Source: Plantago major (Eukaryota > Streptophyta > Magnoliopsida > Lamiales > Plantaginaceae). From it: 64,000 nucleotides of DNA. Position numbers and translations under genes: made by a program. The stretch covers positions 25,982,765 through 26,046,764 of the forward strand of contig CM048840.1 of NCBI GenBank assembly GCA_026545765.1, written 5' to 3'. The notes beneath the pieces were generated by a model that worked only from the letters and a program-made list of their open reading frames with translations, made no database searches and was not told where the DNA came from. Below are positions 1-10,605 of the stretch, piece after piece; position 1 is the stretch's first letter; every line of letters starts with the position of its first letter.

Positions 1-740
1 TGTTGACCAAGATAGTCCTTAAAACGGTTACTAGTGAATTCACCACCCCCATCACTTTGAAAAGTCTTTATAGGACGAGAGAATTGACACTCAACAAAGG
101 AACAAAATTGAACAAAAATGTCAAGGAATTCGGATTTGAGACGCATAGGATAGATCCATGTAAAACGAGAGAAATCATCAATGAAGATTACATAATAACG
201 AAATCCTTCATTAGAAATAATTGGAGACGGACCCCATAGATCACAATGTATCATATCCAAAATATTTAAACAACGTTTTGCGTTTACAATAAATGGTAAA
301 CGGTGACTCTTTGCTAACTGAAAAGGGGGACATAAATTGGGAGAAGGAAGCAAGGACGTAACGGAGAGAAGTCCTTTCCGACGTAATAAAGAAATAATAC
401 TATGAGAGACATGACCTAAACGATTGTGCCATAAAGTAAAAGAGCCAGTGAGATTCTTGGTACGTAAAGCAGAAATAAGAGCAGAATGTCCTTCATCCAG
501 CAGATAAAGACCGCCTTCACGCCTGCCTTTTGCTAGAGGGATCTCGGTTCGTCGATTCTGAATAATAAAGGAATTAGCAGAGAAGATGACGTTAACGGGA
601 TAATCCTTGGTTAATTTACTGATAGATAATAGGTTTTTTGTTAAGTGCGGTACGAGAACATTGAGTAAGCGAAGATCGGGAGATATCGAATGAGTACCAG
701 TATGAGAGATAGATAACGAATCACCATTACCAACATAGAT
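1..740 (-). pseudogene. Copia A GAG-pre-integrase and integrase N-terminal part
   Basis: After the frameshift near 740 the minus strand stays open to the window edge without needing an ATG. It reads a GAG-pre-integrase region with LWHNRLGH (the zinc-binding His pair), then integrase with CDLWGP (first catalytic Asp) and the second catalytic block FQSDGGGEF near 40-65. The zinc-binding Cys pair is damaged: the second Cys position reads Phe (CPPF, near 330-340). The third catalytic residue is off the window. Confidence 0.85.
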
Positions 741-1870
741 GTAACGCCACGCTTATAAGGAGTGACCGAATCGAGATTGGATGGGGAGGATGTCATATGA
801 GCAGAAGCGCCAGAGTCCATATACCAATCAGGAATGTCAGCTGGAGTAGTGGAGCAAGAAGCAGCAAAAGCTTCGGCGAGTTGCGTATCATTAGAGGGAG
901 CCGATTGATAACGCATAGGACATTTAGTAGCATAGTGACCTTCAACACGACAAATTTGACATCTTGGAGGGCGGCGAGTACTATTCATACCTCGACCACC
1001 TTGATTACCTCGACCTCGACCACCTTGGAAATTATTTCCACGTCCACCATGAGAGTTGTTACCACGACCACCACCACGTGACGGCATGAAACCACCAGAA
1101 GCGGACTGTTGGCGAGATGATGATGGACGATTGTTAGAGGCATAAAACGCAGCAGTGGAAGGAGGAGCAGCGCGTTCAACAGACCGAGTGAAGATCTCAA
1201 AGTTTTCCGCTTTCGGAATTAAGTCCTCCACAGTAGGAAGAGGAGAGGAGGACATCTAAAGCGATGAGAAGTGGATAAAAGCAGCACCTAATCCGCGCAG
1301 AAACCAATGTGATTTGTCGGCTGCATCCAGTCGACAACCAAGAGCGGATAATTGATCACAAATTGATTTGAAGTGCAACCCGTATTGAGAGACCGTGCGG
1401 GGTCCTTTTTGAATGACGTGAAGTTCGTCTTTGAGACGAAGCTCACGAAGTTTGGATGAATGTTGGAAGGCAGCATGGAGAGCATCCCAAACAGCTTTGG
1501 AGGTGTTACAACCAATAGTAACGGTAAGAGCTTCATCGGTAAGAGTGGAGCGAAGGAAGCTGATGATCCGTTGGTCAAGATAAAACCAGGAAAGGTATTC
1601 TGGATTGGTAAAAGATGTATTGTTGGGACCAGGAATTGTTTCCGGTGGAGGGGGATTAGTGCCATCAAGAAACGGGAGAAGCCGAGATCCCGTAACCAGA
1701 GGATAAATTTGACTGTGCCAATTAACAAAATTCTCAGAATTAAGTTTCGTTGTAACAAGATGAGCCATGCCGGAAAAGACGGGGCCATGATCGAAAGTAG
1801 ATTCGGCAGAGCTGGATGAAGGGACGGCAGCGGAGCTGGGCAGAGATGAACTGGCGGATGAACTAGCCAT
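641..1870 (-). pseudogene. Copia A gag-protease, broken by a stop and a frameshift
   Basis: The first 204 codons (1870 to 1256) are a Ser/Ala-rich leader followed by a Copia gag domain (UBN2/retrotran_gag type). A TAG at 1256-1258 interrupts it. The frame resumes with the rest of gag, an Arg/Gly-rich stretch, a CCHC zinc knuckle (C-x2-C-x4-H-x4-C, about 930-975) and the aspartic protease motif DSGASAHM near 795. A one-base indel near 740 shifts the frame, and the 31-residue tail of that reading is nonsense. In life gag packages the RNA and the protease matures the polyprotein. Single lesions of this kind point to neutral decay. Confidence 0.88.
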
Positions 1871-1930
1871 TAGGATCGAAAAGAAGGATGAAGAAACAAC
1901 AAAAATATGGTGTTAACCTTATACGGCGTG

Positions 1931-1938
1931 TGATACCA
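1931..1938 (-). other. Primer binding site of Copia A
   Basis: TGGTATCA in minus-strand reading, immediately after the LTR. It matches the 3' end of initiator-methionine tRNA used by most plant Copia elements. Confidence 0.8.
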
Positions 1939-2158
1939 TGAAGAGAAACAATTAGACTTAATCCACCTTAATGATCGGTGGTGTTGATCTGATATTTATA
2001 ACACCAGTAGTACAACAACAATATAATTAGAATACTAATAAACTAAGTAAACTGATAACTACTAATCATAACAGAACTCTACTAACTATAATTAACAAAC
2101 ACAAATTAAATAGAAAACTTGCTAGACGGCTACTGCATCTCCAGAAGCATCCTTATCA
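1939..2158 (-). repeat. 5' LTR of Copia A
   Basis: In minus-strand reading it starts TGATAAGGATGC and ends TCTCTTCA, a canonical TG...CA LTR of 220 bp. It holds a TATAAATA box near 1993-2000 as the likely core promoter. It lies directly next to the primer binding site. The partner LTR is outside the window, so the boundaries come from this copy only. Confidence 0.8.
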
Positions 2159-2719
2159 TACAGGGACCAGTTTTTCTAATGTTTCAGAAACACATGGACT
2201 TGTTTGCAAATTGGAATCATAGTCTGTTATTTTTCCTAACCAAATTTGGAGAGAAAACATAATATGGCTAGGATAAGTAGAAACACGCTTCTTGCTGGGC
2301 CGTTTGATCTATATGGCTGTTTGATCATACGGTTGAGATCAAATTCTGGTGACATTAGGATTGCTCTGTTTTTCCCTATAAGAACATAAGCAGACTGAAG
2401 AATTTGGCAAGAGAAGAATGAGCTGATTAATCTTCGATTTCTTGTGTTTACTCTTTGTGATTAAGAGTGGTATTTTGAGCAGTAGTTGTGAGGGTTGTGT
2501 AGTAGAATTAGGGCGTAATTCTGGGTCAATCTCTCTGTAACTAGGTGTGTATAGAGGAAGGGTGTGGAATAAATAAATTCGTTGATTCTCCGTGGACGTA
2601 GATTGGATTTATTCAATCTAACCACGTTAAATTGTGTTTGTGTTTATTACTTTGATTGGTGATTGTGTTTGTCAAGTAGTTGATTGGTTTTATTGCGATC
2701 TTGGTTCGGATACTTAACA
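2159..2719 (+). repeat. 5' LTR of Copia B (first ~40 bp missing)
   Basis: It aligns with 7080-7628 from TACAGGGACCAG onward, with several substitutions and small indels (for example near 2221-2250). It ends CTTAACA at 2719. The first bases of the 3' LTR (7042-7079) have no counterpart here; Copia A's LTR ends at 2158 instead. Confidence 0.88.
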
Positions 2720-2721
2720 AG

Positions 2722-2739
2722 TGGCGCCGTCTGTGGGAA
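2722..2739 (+). other. Primer binding site of Copia B
   Basis: TGGCGCCGTCTGTGGGAA starts two bases after the LTR. The leading TGG pairs with a tRNA CCA end. It is not the iMet site used by Copia A and C, so this lineage uses another tRNA primer. Confidence 0.6.
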
Positions 2740-2783
2740 GAAGGAGTTGTGTCCGATTAGTGATTGCGGAGTTGTGATCAACT

Positions 2784-5700
2784 ATGGGTTCAACAAGGGT
2801 TGACATTGACAAGTTTACAGGTGCAAACGATTTTGCACTGTGGAAGATCAAGATGGAGGCTATCCTGATTCAACATGGTGTGGAGATGGCATTGTTGCCT
2901 CGTAGCGAAGTTCCTTCAACAATTACAGACCATGAGTTAAAGATTCTCTCAGGGAAGGCCAGAAGTACAATCATATTGAGTTTGGGTGATGAACCATTAA
3001 GGGAGGTTGCTAAGGAGAAAACTGCAGTTGATATATGGAAGAAGCTAGAATCGTTGTATCAAACACGATCTTTAGCTAGGAGATTATTTATGAAATCACA
3101 ACTTATTCTTACAGAATGAATCCAGATAGGAACATTCTTGAGCAACTGGCTATGTTCAACAAAACTCTTGATGAGATTGATAGCATAGAAGATTCAAAGC
3201 TTCCTGATGAAGATAAAGCAATAATTTTGCTTATTTCCCTATCTAAGTCTTATGAAAGCATCAGAGATGCAATAGCATTCACAGGCCAAAAGAAGGTTAC
3301 ATTGGAGGAAGTTCAATGTTTAATCAGGCAGAAGGAGCAACAAAAGGAGACAGCTAAGGTAGAGGCATCTGGTGAGGGTCTCATGGTCAAGAACAATAAC
3401 TACAAGCCTAAGTTTCAACCACAGTACCAACAGAACAAGGGTAAAGCACCAGTTGGTGGTGGTTCTGCAAACAAGGAAACCAGGATTTGTCATCACTACA
3501 AGAAACCTGGTCACCTAAAGAAAAATTGTTTCTTGTTAAAGAGACAAAAAGACAATAGAGGTGGAGGGAGTACTTCCCATGAGTTTGCAGGGAATATTGA
3601 GTATGATGGGGATGTGTTAAATATCACAGATGAGGTGATAAATATCCCAGGAGGAGTGTTAAATGTCACAGATCAAGCCAATGATGAATGGATTCTTGAT
3701 TCTAGATGCACATTCCATATTTGTCCATATAAGGAGTGGTTTACCAAGTTGGATGTTAGCTATGGAGGCACAATTATGCTGGGGAATGATATGATATGCA
3801 ACATTCAAGGTGTTGGTGACATAAGGCTCATAATGGATGATGAATATGTGAAGACACTCACAGATGTCAGGTATATTCCTGAGCTCAGAAGAAATCTAAT
3901 CTCTCTTGGTACATTAGAGCATAAAGGTTATAGATTTAGCTCAGAGAATGGTGTGCTTACTGTGTATAATAAAGATTCATCTGCTGTCATGAGTGACATA
4001 AGGAGGAATAAGCTCTACTATATGAGGTGTAGGGTGATTATTGGTGATGTATCTGTAGCTAGTATGGATGATACTGAGCTATGGCACAAGAGAATGGCAC
4101 ATGTAAGTGAGAAGGGGTTGATTGAGTTGCAGAAGAAGAAGGTACTTGATACAAGCAAGATTGAGAAGCTAAAAACCTGTGAGCAATGTATTATGGGAAA
4201 AGCTAAAAGGACCCCCTTCCCAACTGGTATACATACCAGTAGTGCTCCCCTAGATTACATACATGCAAATCTATGGGGACCTGCAAAAGTGCAGACAAAA
4301 GGTGGAGGCAGATTTTTTCCTTTCACTGATAGATGACTACACTAGGAGAGTGTGGGTGTATGTGCTGAGGAACAAGAGTGATGCATTCTCTAGATTTAAT
4401 GAGTGGTGTGCAGAGGTTGATTTGGAAAAGGGCCTGAAAGTTAAAGTGTTGAGAACTGATAATGGTCTAGAATTTTTATCAAGGGAATACAACAAGTTCT
4501 GGATGAATAAAGGTATTAAGAGACACAGAAAAATTCCTGGTACTCCTCAACAAAATGGTTTAGTTGAGAGGATGAATATGAGTCTTCTAGAGAGAACTAG
4601 ATGCATCATGTTTCAAGCTGGAGTTCTTAAGTCCTTATGGGGTGAAGCTGTAACTACTGTATGTTACTTAATCAATAAAACTCCATCATCAGCCATACAG
4701 ATGAAAACTCCTGATGAATTGTGGTATGGAGCTGTGAAGGAATACTCACACTTATTTGGTTGCCTAGCATATGTATATGTCAGGCAAGACAAACTTGAGC
4801 CCAGGGCATTGAAATGCATTTTTTTGGGCTATCCTAAGGGTGTGAAGGGATACAAGCTGTGGTGTATTGAGAAGAATGCTCAGAAGGTAGTTATTAGCAG
4901 GGATGTAATGTTTGAAGAAGATGTGATCATCACCTGGAAACTGATATGAAGGAGTTTAAAGATTCTGAGATTGAGGTGGAGCTTATGAGAATCCATGATC
5001 AAGTTAAAGAAAACCACGAAGTAGTGAGTGATTCTCATGTTCAACAAGATGCAAGTGATCAGTCTAATAACTCAACTGGAGTTGAAATATCACAAATCTC
5101 ACCTGTAAGGAGTAATAGAGCACAGAGATCTCATACCAGGATTAATACTAGTCCAACTACCACAACTAGTATTTCTACACAGGAACAACAAGCTCCAAAA
5201 ATTACACAACCAGCTACTGAGAATAGAAATCACACAAGGAGGAATGTGGTACCAGTTACAGAAGAAACCAGAAACTTCCAACTGACAAGAAATAGAGAGA
5301 GGAGACAGCCTAAACCTACCAATATGTATGGTTTTAGCAACATGGTGGCATATTCACTAAGTGCTTGTCATGATATTGAATACCAAGAGCCTCAGAATTT
5401 CACAGAAGCAAGTACAGGAGTGAATAAGAAAGAATGGATGGTTTCTACGCAGGAGGAGTTGCTATATCTTGAGAAGAACAAGACATGGGAATTGGTCCCA
5501 AAACCACAAAACAAGAGGATAGTGAGCTGTAAATGGATTTACAAGAGAAAGATTGAAGTTACAACTACAGAACAAGTGAGGTACAAGGCAAGGCTAGTTG
5601 CTAGAGGATTTACTCAGAAGGAGGGAGTGGATTACAATGATATATTCTCACCTGTGGTCAAGCATACCTCTATAAGAATTCTGTTGAGTATTGTAACTCA

Positions 5701-6878
5701 ATTTAACTTAGAGCTACAACAGCTGGATGTTAAAACAACATTTCTGCATGGTGATCTTGAAGAAACCATCTATATGTCACAGCCTGAAGGATTTATTCTA
5801 CCAGAGAATAAAGAAAAGGTGTGTTTACTGAAGAAATCTCTCTATGGATTAAAACAAAGTCCCAGGCAGTGGTACAAAAAGTTCAGTGAATATATGGAAG
5901 AAATTGGTTTCATTAAATCTGCATATGATAACTGTGTGTACTTGAAGAAAGAGGGTGTACATGTCATTACATATCTACTCCTGTATTAGCATGGATGAGT
6001 TGAATCAGGTGAAGGATCAACTCAGTAACAGGTTTGAGATGAAAGATCTTGGCAATGCAAGGAGGATTCTTGGGATGGATATCTACAGAGATAGAAAAGC
6101 TGGAGTATTGAAGTTAAATCAAGGTGACTACTTGAGGAGGGTACTTCAGAGGTTTCATATGCAGGAATGCAAACTTAGTAGCATTCCATTAGCTCAACAT
6201 TTTCGGCTATCACTGGAGAATAGTCCTACAACACAGGAGCAGGTGGAGCATATGAACAAGATTCCATATGCAAATGCCATTGGTAGCATAATGTATGCTA
6301 TGGTTTGAAGCAGGCCAGGTGTTGCTTATGGGATAAGTGTTACAAGTAGATACATGTTTAATCCTGGAGAACATCATTGGAATCATGAGAAGAACATATT
6401 GAGATATCTGAGAGGAACTACAGATATTGGGATAAAATAATGCAAGAATGACAAGTTGTTACATGATCCTATACTAGGATATGTGGATGCAGATTATGCA
6501 GCTAATATGGATAACAGAAGATCTCAATCTGGATATGTGTTCACCTTGTTTGGCTCATCTATAAGCTGGAAATCTAATCTGCAAAGTGTGGTTGCATTAT
6601 CAACCACTGAGTCTGAATATATGGCAATAATTGAGGCAGTGAAGGAAGGCTTATGGTTGAAGGGAATCATCAATGAGTTTGGTCTGCAACAAGGAGCTGT
6701 AACTATACTTAGTGACAGTCAAAGTGCCATATACCTGTCCAAGCATGAGATGTTTCATGAGAGATCCAAACACATTGATGTGAGGTTGCATTTTGTCAGA
6801 GACATCATGGATAAAGGTGAAGTAAAGATTGAGAAGGTGTCAACATTAGAGAATGCAGATATCTTATTAAAGTGTTGA
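2784..6878 (+). pseudogene. Copia B gag-pol, multiply broken
   Basis: Gag starts at ATG 2784 and loses frame at about 3100-3119. The next frame (3116-4336) carries the rest of gag, a zinc knuckle in which one Cys is Tyr (CHHYKKPGHLKKNC), and a protease motif reading DSRCTFHI, with Arg where the catalytic DSG needs Gly. Integrase crosses a frameshift near 4310 and continues to 4949 with RTDNGLEF and a VERMN block. RT starts in the 4946-5989 frame; it breaks at YLLLY just where YVDD should follow, and resumes at about 5985. TGA at 6306-6308 and a TAA near 6438 interrupt the RT-RNase H linker. RNase H (6456-6878) keeps DADYA, STTESEYMA and SDSQSA. The element is dead. Confidence 0.92.
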
Positions 6879-7030
6879 ATCCAACTAAATTCTTACATTG
6901 TTTGAATTTAGTTGGTGTCTCAAAGTGTTGAGGGATGCCAGCACTGTGTGCTGGAGCTATTGTCCATCAAAGGATGATAGTAATGAAGAGAAAGTGAGAT
7001 GAATGAAGTTACTTCTGTTATCTTCTCAAC

Positions 7031-7041
7031 AAGGTGGAGAT
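7031..7041 (+). other. Polypurine tract of Copia B
   Basis: AAGGTGGAGAT lies just upstream of the 3' LTR, where the plus-strand primer of reverse transcription is expected. Confidence 0.6.
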
Positions 7042-7628
7042 TGTGAAGTATTTGGGGTGTTTTCGAAGATTCCAAGTTTACAGGGACCAGTTTTTCTAAT
7101 GTTTCAGAAACACAGGGACTTGTTTGCAAATTGGAATCATAGTAACTGAATTTGGAGAGAAAACGTAATATGGCTAGGATAAGTAGAAACACGCTTCTTG
7201 CTGGGGCCGTTTGATCTATATGGCTGTTATGATCGTACGGTTGAGATCAAATTCTGGTGACATTAGGATTGCTCTGTTTTTCCCTATTAGAACAGAAGCA
7301 GACTGAAGAATTTGGCAAGAGAAGAACGAGCTGATTAATCTTCGATTTCTTGTGTTTACTCTTTGTGATTAAGAGTGGTAGATTGAGCAGTAGTTGTGAG
7401 GGTTGTGTAGTAGAATTCAAGGCGTAATTCTGGGTCAATCTCTCTGTAACTAGGTTTGTATAAAGGAAGGGTGTGGAGTAATAAATTCGTTGATTCTCCG
7501 TGGACGTAGATTGGATTTATTCAATCGAACCACGTTAAATTGTGTTTGTGTTTATTACTTTGATTGGTGATTGTGTTTGTCAAGTAGTTGATTGGTTTTA
7601 TTTGCGATCTTGGTTCGGATACTTAAGA
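7042..7628 (+). repeat. 3' LTR of Copia B
   Basis: It begins TGTGAAGTATTTGG right after the polypurine tract and ends near CTTAAGA, where similarity to the 5' LTR stops. It is about 587 bp and more complete at its 5' end than the other LTR. Confidence 0.85.
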
Positions 7629-8178
7629 ATAAGAATAAAGGTAAACTAAATAGATATACATATACAAGTATATGGGTGTTACAGTTTTATCAAGAAATGG
7701 GAACTCTTGATCAGAGAGTTGGTCAGTGTCCCTTTAACAACTCAATACTAATAGTAATATCAGCTCTGAATTACTTTCATATTCATTTGGTGAACCATTG
7801 TCACCCAAATTGGCTAAAACAACAATAGATGTCTGATTGAAATATTAATTAATAATGTATTTGGTTAACAAACTGGGAAATTCAAAATTTTTATAACCTG
7901 TTGTAAAGAAATGATCAATTTCAGTTTTACTAGTAAGTCAAAACTTCTGTATTACATGCTTTGTGGAACTGATTCACAGCTAGCTTACACTGCAGAAAAT
8001 GATAATAAACTTCGGAATTCCGACTGTATACAGTATATATTAGTATTTCCTCAACTTAATTTATACGTGGCTTGAGTCATAGGAACAATTAGCTTGAAAC
8101 TAGATATTCATTTTATTATAAGAATGCAGAGAAACAATTATAACTAGTTACATAACAACACTCTAGATCCTATTTGTT
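7629..8178. other. Intergenic spacer, no gene seen
   Basis: Unique-looking AT-rich sequence between Copia B and the 3' end of the germin-like gene. A 78-codon frame at 7592-7828 starts inside the LTR and matches nothing I know. The right side (about 8040-8178) is probably the 3' UTR of the germin-like gene. Confidence 0.6.
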
Positions 8179-8311
8179 CTAAATGTTCCACCAAAACTGT
8201 GCTTGGAGATAGTCAGTGATGTTCTTCTCAACTTGGAATGCCTTAGTCAGAACAGCAGAATTAATCGGTGGATTTGATCCAAAAACTGCATTTGCAACAG
8301 TAATGACACCC

Positions 8312-8320
8312 GGGTTTTGG
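8312..8320. repeat. Target-site duplication of MULE-1, left copy
   Basis: GGGTTTTGG, identical to 13495-13503. Both copies read as germin-like coding sequence. Confidence 0.95.
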
Positions 8321-8765
8321 GGGGTCTATGGGGTGTGTTAAACGCAACACAAATATCGTTAAACGCAACACAAATTTTTTATAAATTGACCGAAATGCCC
8401 CTATCTCAAAACAACACTTATATATTCAACAAAAAATCGAAAACGCACTTTTATGCAAATGTAAAAACATTAACACACACAATCTAACACATATAACAAC
8501 ACCAAACATAAATCGGACAAAAAAAAAATTCCGAATTTTTTTCATTTATACAAATACAAAAACATTAACATGCAATTGAACACGAATTAACAACACTAAA
8601 CATAAATCGATAAAAAAAAAATTCGGAAAAAATTTCGTTTAAACAATTCTTTCTTAAAAAATATAGAAGTAAATTTCGGAAAATATTTCGTTTATACAAT
8701 TCCTCCTTTATCTTTAAAATTTTTTTTTTTTTTTTAAATTTCATTTTTTCCCGGGTTTTTAGCAA
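8321..8765. repeat. Left terminal inverted repeat of MULE-1
   Basis: The reverse complement of about 13055-13494, with few differences. It holds two TAAACGCAACAC motifs 21 bp apart at the outer end, then AT-rich sequence with TTCGGAAAA blocks. The inner limit is approximate. Confidence 0.88.
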
Positions 8766-8769
8766 CTGC

Positions 8770-10143
8770 CGGGAAAAAATAATACTTGAGTTCGAAGTCC
8801 CCATCCAATACTTGTACCTCGAGTGCGCACTTTCGACTCTGCAACCAATTTACATTGTTGAATGTCAGTTTGGAACTTACTCTAATTAAATGATCACAGT
8901 GCATTAAGAAATAAACTTAATTACAAAAATGAATTACATTGCTCGTTTGAGTTCCAAAGTGGGATGTATTTCAATCAGCGCCACGAATCGGTCGTGGTAT
9001 GGGTCCAACCAAATTCTCCTACAAGACGCCATGATCGCGGGTTGCTTCCTCCGTGCCTCTCGCCATTTCACGAATACCTCCTCATACTCTTCCGAGTATT
9101 AGCTTTGACGATCCGTTACACCTTGTAGTCACCGCATGCGTGCATTTTGGTTCCCCATGACTTTACTTACATATGCTCGACATCCTTAGAAATGTGCCTC
9201 CGACATGAGATGTGATGCCTCCGAAATACCTCTTTATGGCACACATTGCGCTAACTCTCCGTCACGAATACCCCGCAAGACACCACATTCGTAAATACCG
9301 CAATCGTAGAAGCCCCACACATAACTTGCTGTCTTCTCGTTCGAGACGAAAATGAAAGCTATGTGGTAGTTTTGCCCAGTTGGTAAAATGCCAATCACTT
9401 CGACCAATGGCATGTCGTACAAATTCGTCTTGTACGTAGCATCCATGAGGACAACTTCAGGGAACAAAGTGATCATTGACTTCGTGTTCGGATGAGCTAA
9501 GAAAAATCCACCCAATATGTCAGTACCCGGCTGTTTGATTGCATAATATATGTAACTGTGTTGCCGCAACAAATGGATAAAATATTCCATGGGATCCATC
9601 TCGCCCATCTCCGTACGCTGATCTTTCTGGTCAGCATTGTATATATGTTGTAAAGTACTGCAGTTTTTCGGAAATTCTTGTTGGAGTTGTACAAGCGTTG
9701 CTACAGGAGTCATACCGGAACGCAACATTTGAACCACTCGCAAGTGCTCTTCCGGGGTCAACTTCGCTGCTGACGTGTGCCAGTGGGGGTATTTACCGAG
9801 TTTGTGATTGTGCCGTTGGTGCCCGTCTTTTACCTCAACTGTCCAGTTACCCGGTTGCCCTTCATGCAGCTTCACCTGAAATGGGCAAGATTGTTTTTTG
9901 TCCCGGTTGAATTTCTGGATATTGCATCCGGGTTCGTTGGAGTCGTGACCAGTACCACCGGACTCACAACCCATGTACACGTTGTTTTCTCTAGAATGCG
10001 TGATCGCGAAGAACATATTGTTTTCCCTGCCAATAATACGAACCCAAGCTTCTGCTTCAATTCGAGAGTCGAAAATCTCTAGTTATGAAAATATCCGTAC
10101 CGCAGGTATTCATCGACCGTAGATGAATCACTTGAATAACTCA
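8770..10143 (-). pseudogene. MULE-1 transposase relic (FAR1/MULE type)
   Basis: Closely similar to the intact MULE-2 transposase. The start region (MSYSSDSSTVDEY, from 10143) loses frame at about 10082 through a two-base loss relative to MULE-2. The open part 9234-10016 carries the Cys/His DNA-binding region (CPFQVKLHE and QRHNH) and the first catalytic Asp in VVLMDATYKTN. From 9234 leftward the match continues only as broken pieces, with the LDPYHDRF block near 8990. Near 8790-8860 there is the beginning of exon 2; then the sequence drops straight into the TIR. The SWIM-like region and the OTU domain are deleted. Confidence 0.9.
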
Positions 10144-10605
10144 TAATATACTTATGTGGATGTAATGGGATTTTAATGGTAGTGTTTCCGATTTTAAATA
10201 TTCGAATGTTGTTTGGGAATGGAAATGTGTTTGGGGTTATATTAATTATGCTATGTTGTGGACTGTAAGTACTTGTGCAAGATTTATAGAAGATATAAGT
10301 TTGTCCCCAAATGAATTTAAGGGTGGGGAATTTTTCCCCAAACAACAAAACCAAATCCACAAGACATTCTGGGAATTTTGTCCGCCATCAGAAGGATCGC
10401 CATCACACAGAGCGGACAAATTCCCCCATCAGAAGTGAGTCGTCTGCTACCCCAAATGTATTAGCGTACAAATTTTGAACTGCTGTGAATTTTGCGTCTG
10501 AATGAATTCTCTATATAAATGCCTAGTTTCGTTTCAATATTATATAACCAACTTCTTTATTACATACTTCAGTATTATTCGCAAACTACTCGGTGTTTAG
10601 CAACC
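10144..10605. promoter_or_regulatory. Divergent promoter region of MULE-1
   Basis: About 460 bp separates the starts of the transposase and PMD relics, which point away from each other. A TATATAA is present near 10512 (CTCTATATAAATGCC), a plausible core promoter for the PMD side. The bases just before the PMD start (GGTGTTTAGCAACC) are shared with MULE-2. Confidence 0.5.

Larger units (their letters stand above)
1..2158 (-). mobile_element. Copia A: Ty1/copia LTR retrotransposon, 5' part, cut by window edge
   Basis: The element reads right to left: LTR at 1939-2158, iMet-type primer site, gag, protease, GAG-pre-integrase and the first part of integrase, which runs off the left edge. The gag-protease-integrase order is that of Copia. 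RT, RNase H and the 3' LTR must lie outside the window. Gag carries an in-frame stop and there is a frameshift after the protease motif, so this copy is not functional. Confidence 0.93.
2159..7628 (+). mobile_element. Copia B: decayed full-length Ty1/copia retrotransposon
   Basis: LTRs at 2159-2719 and 7042-7628 flank a gag-protease-integrase-RT-RNase H body in Copia order. The body has at least four frame breaks, two internal stops, a damaged zinc knuckle and protease site, and a deletion over the RT catalytic box, so it cannot move by itself. The 5' LTR lacks about 40 bp that the 3' LTR has, exactly where Copia A ends. Confidence 0.93.

Noticed and set aside
797..1819. Open frames on the plus strand across Copia A gag
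   Set aside because: They are antisense shadows of the gag frame with biased composition (Thr/Ser/Arg runs).
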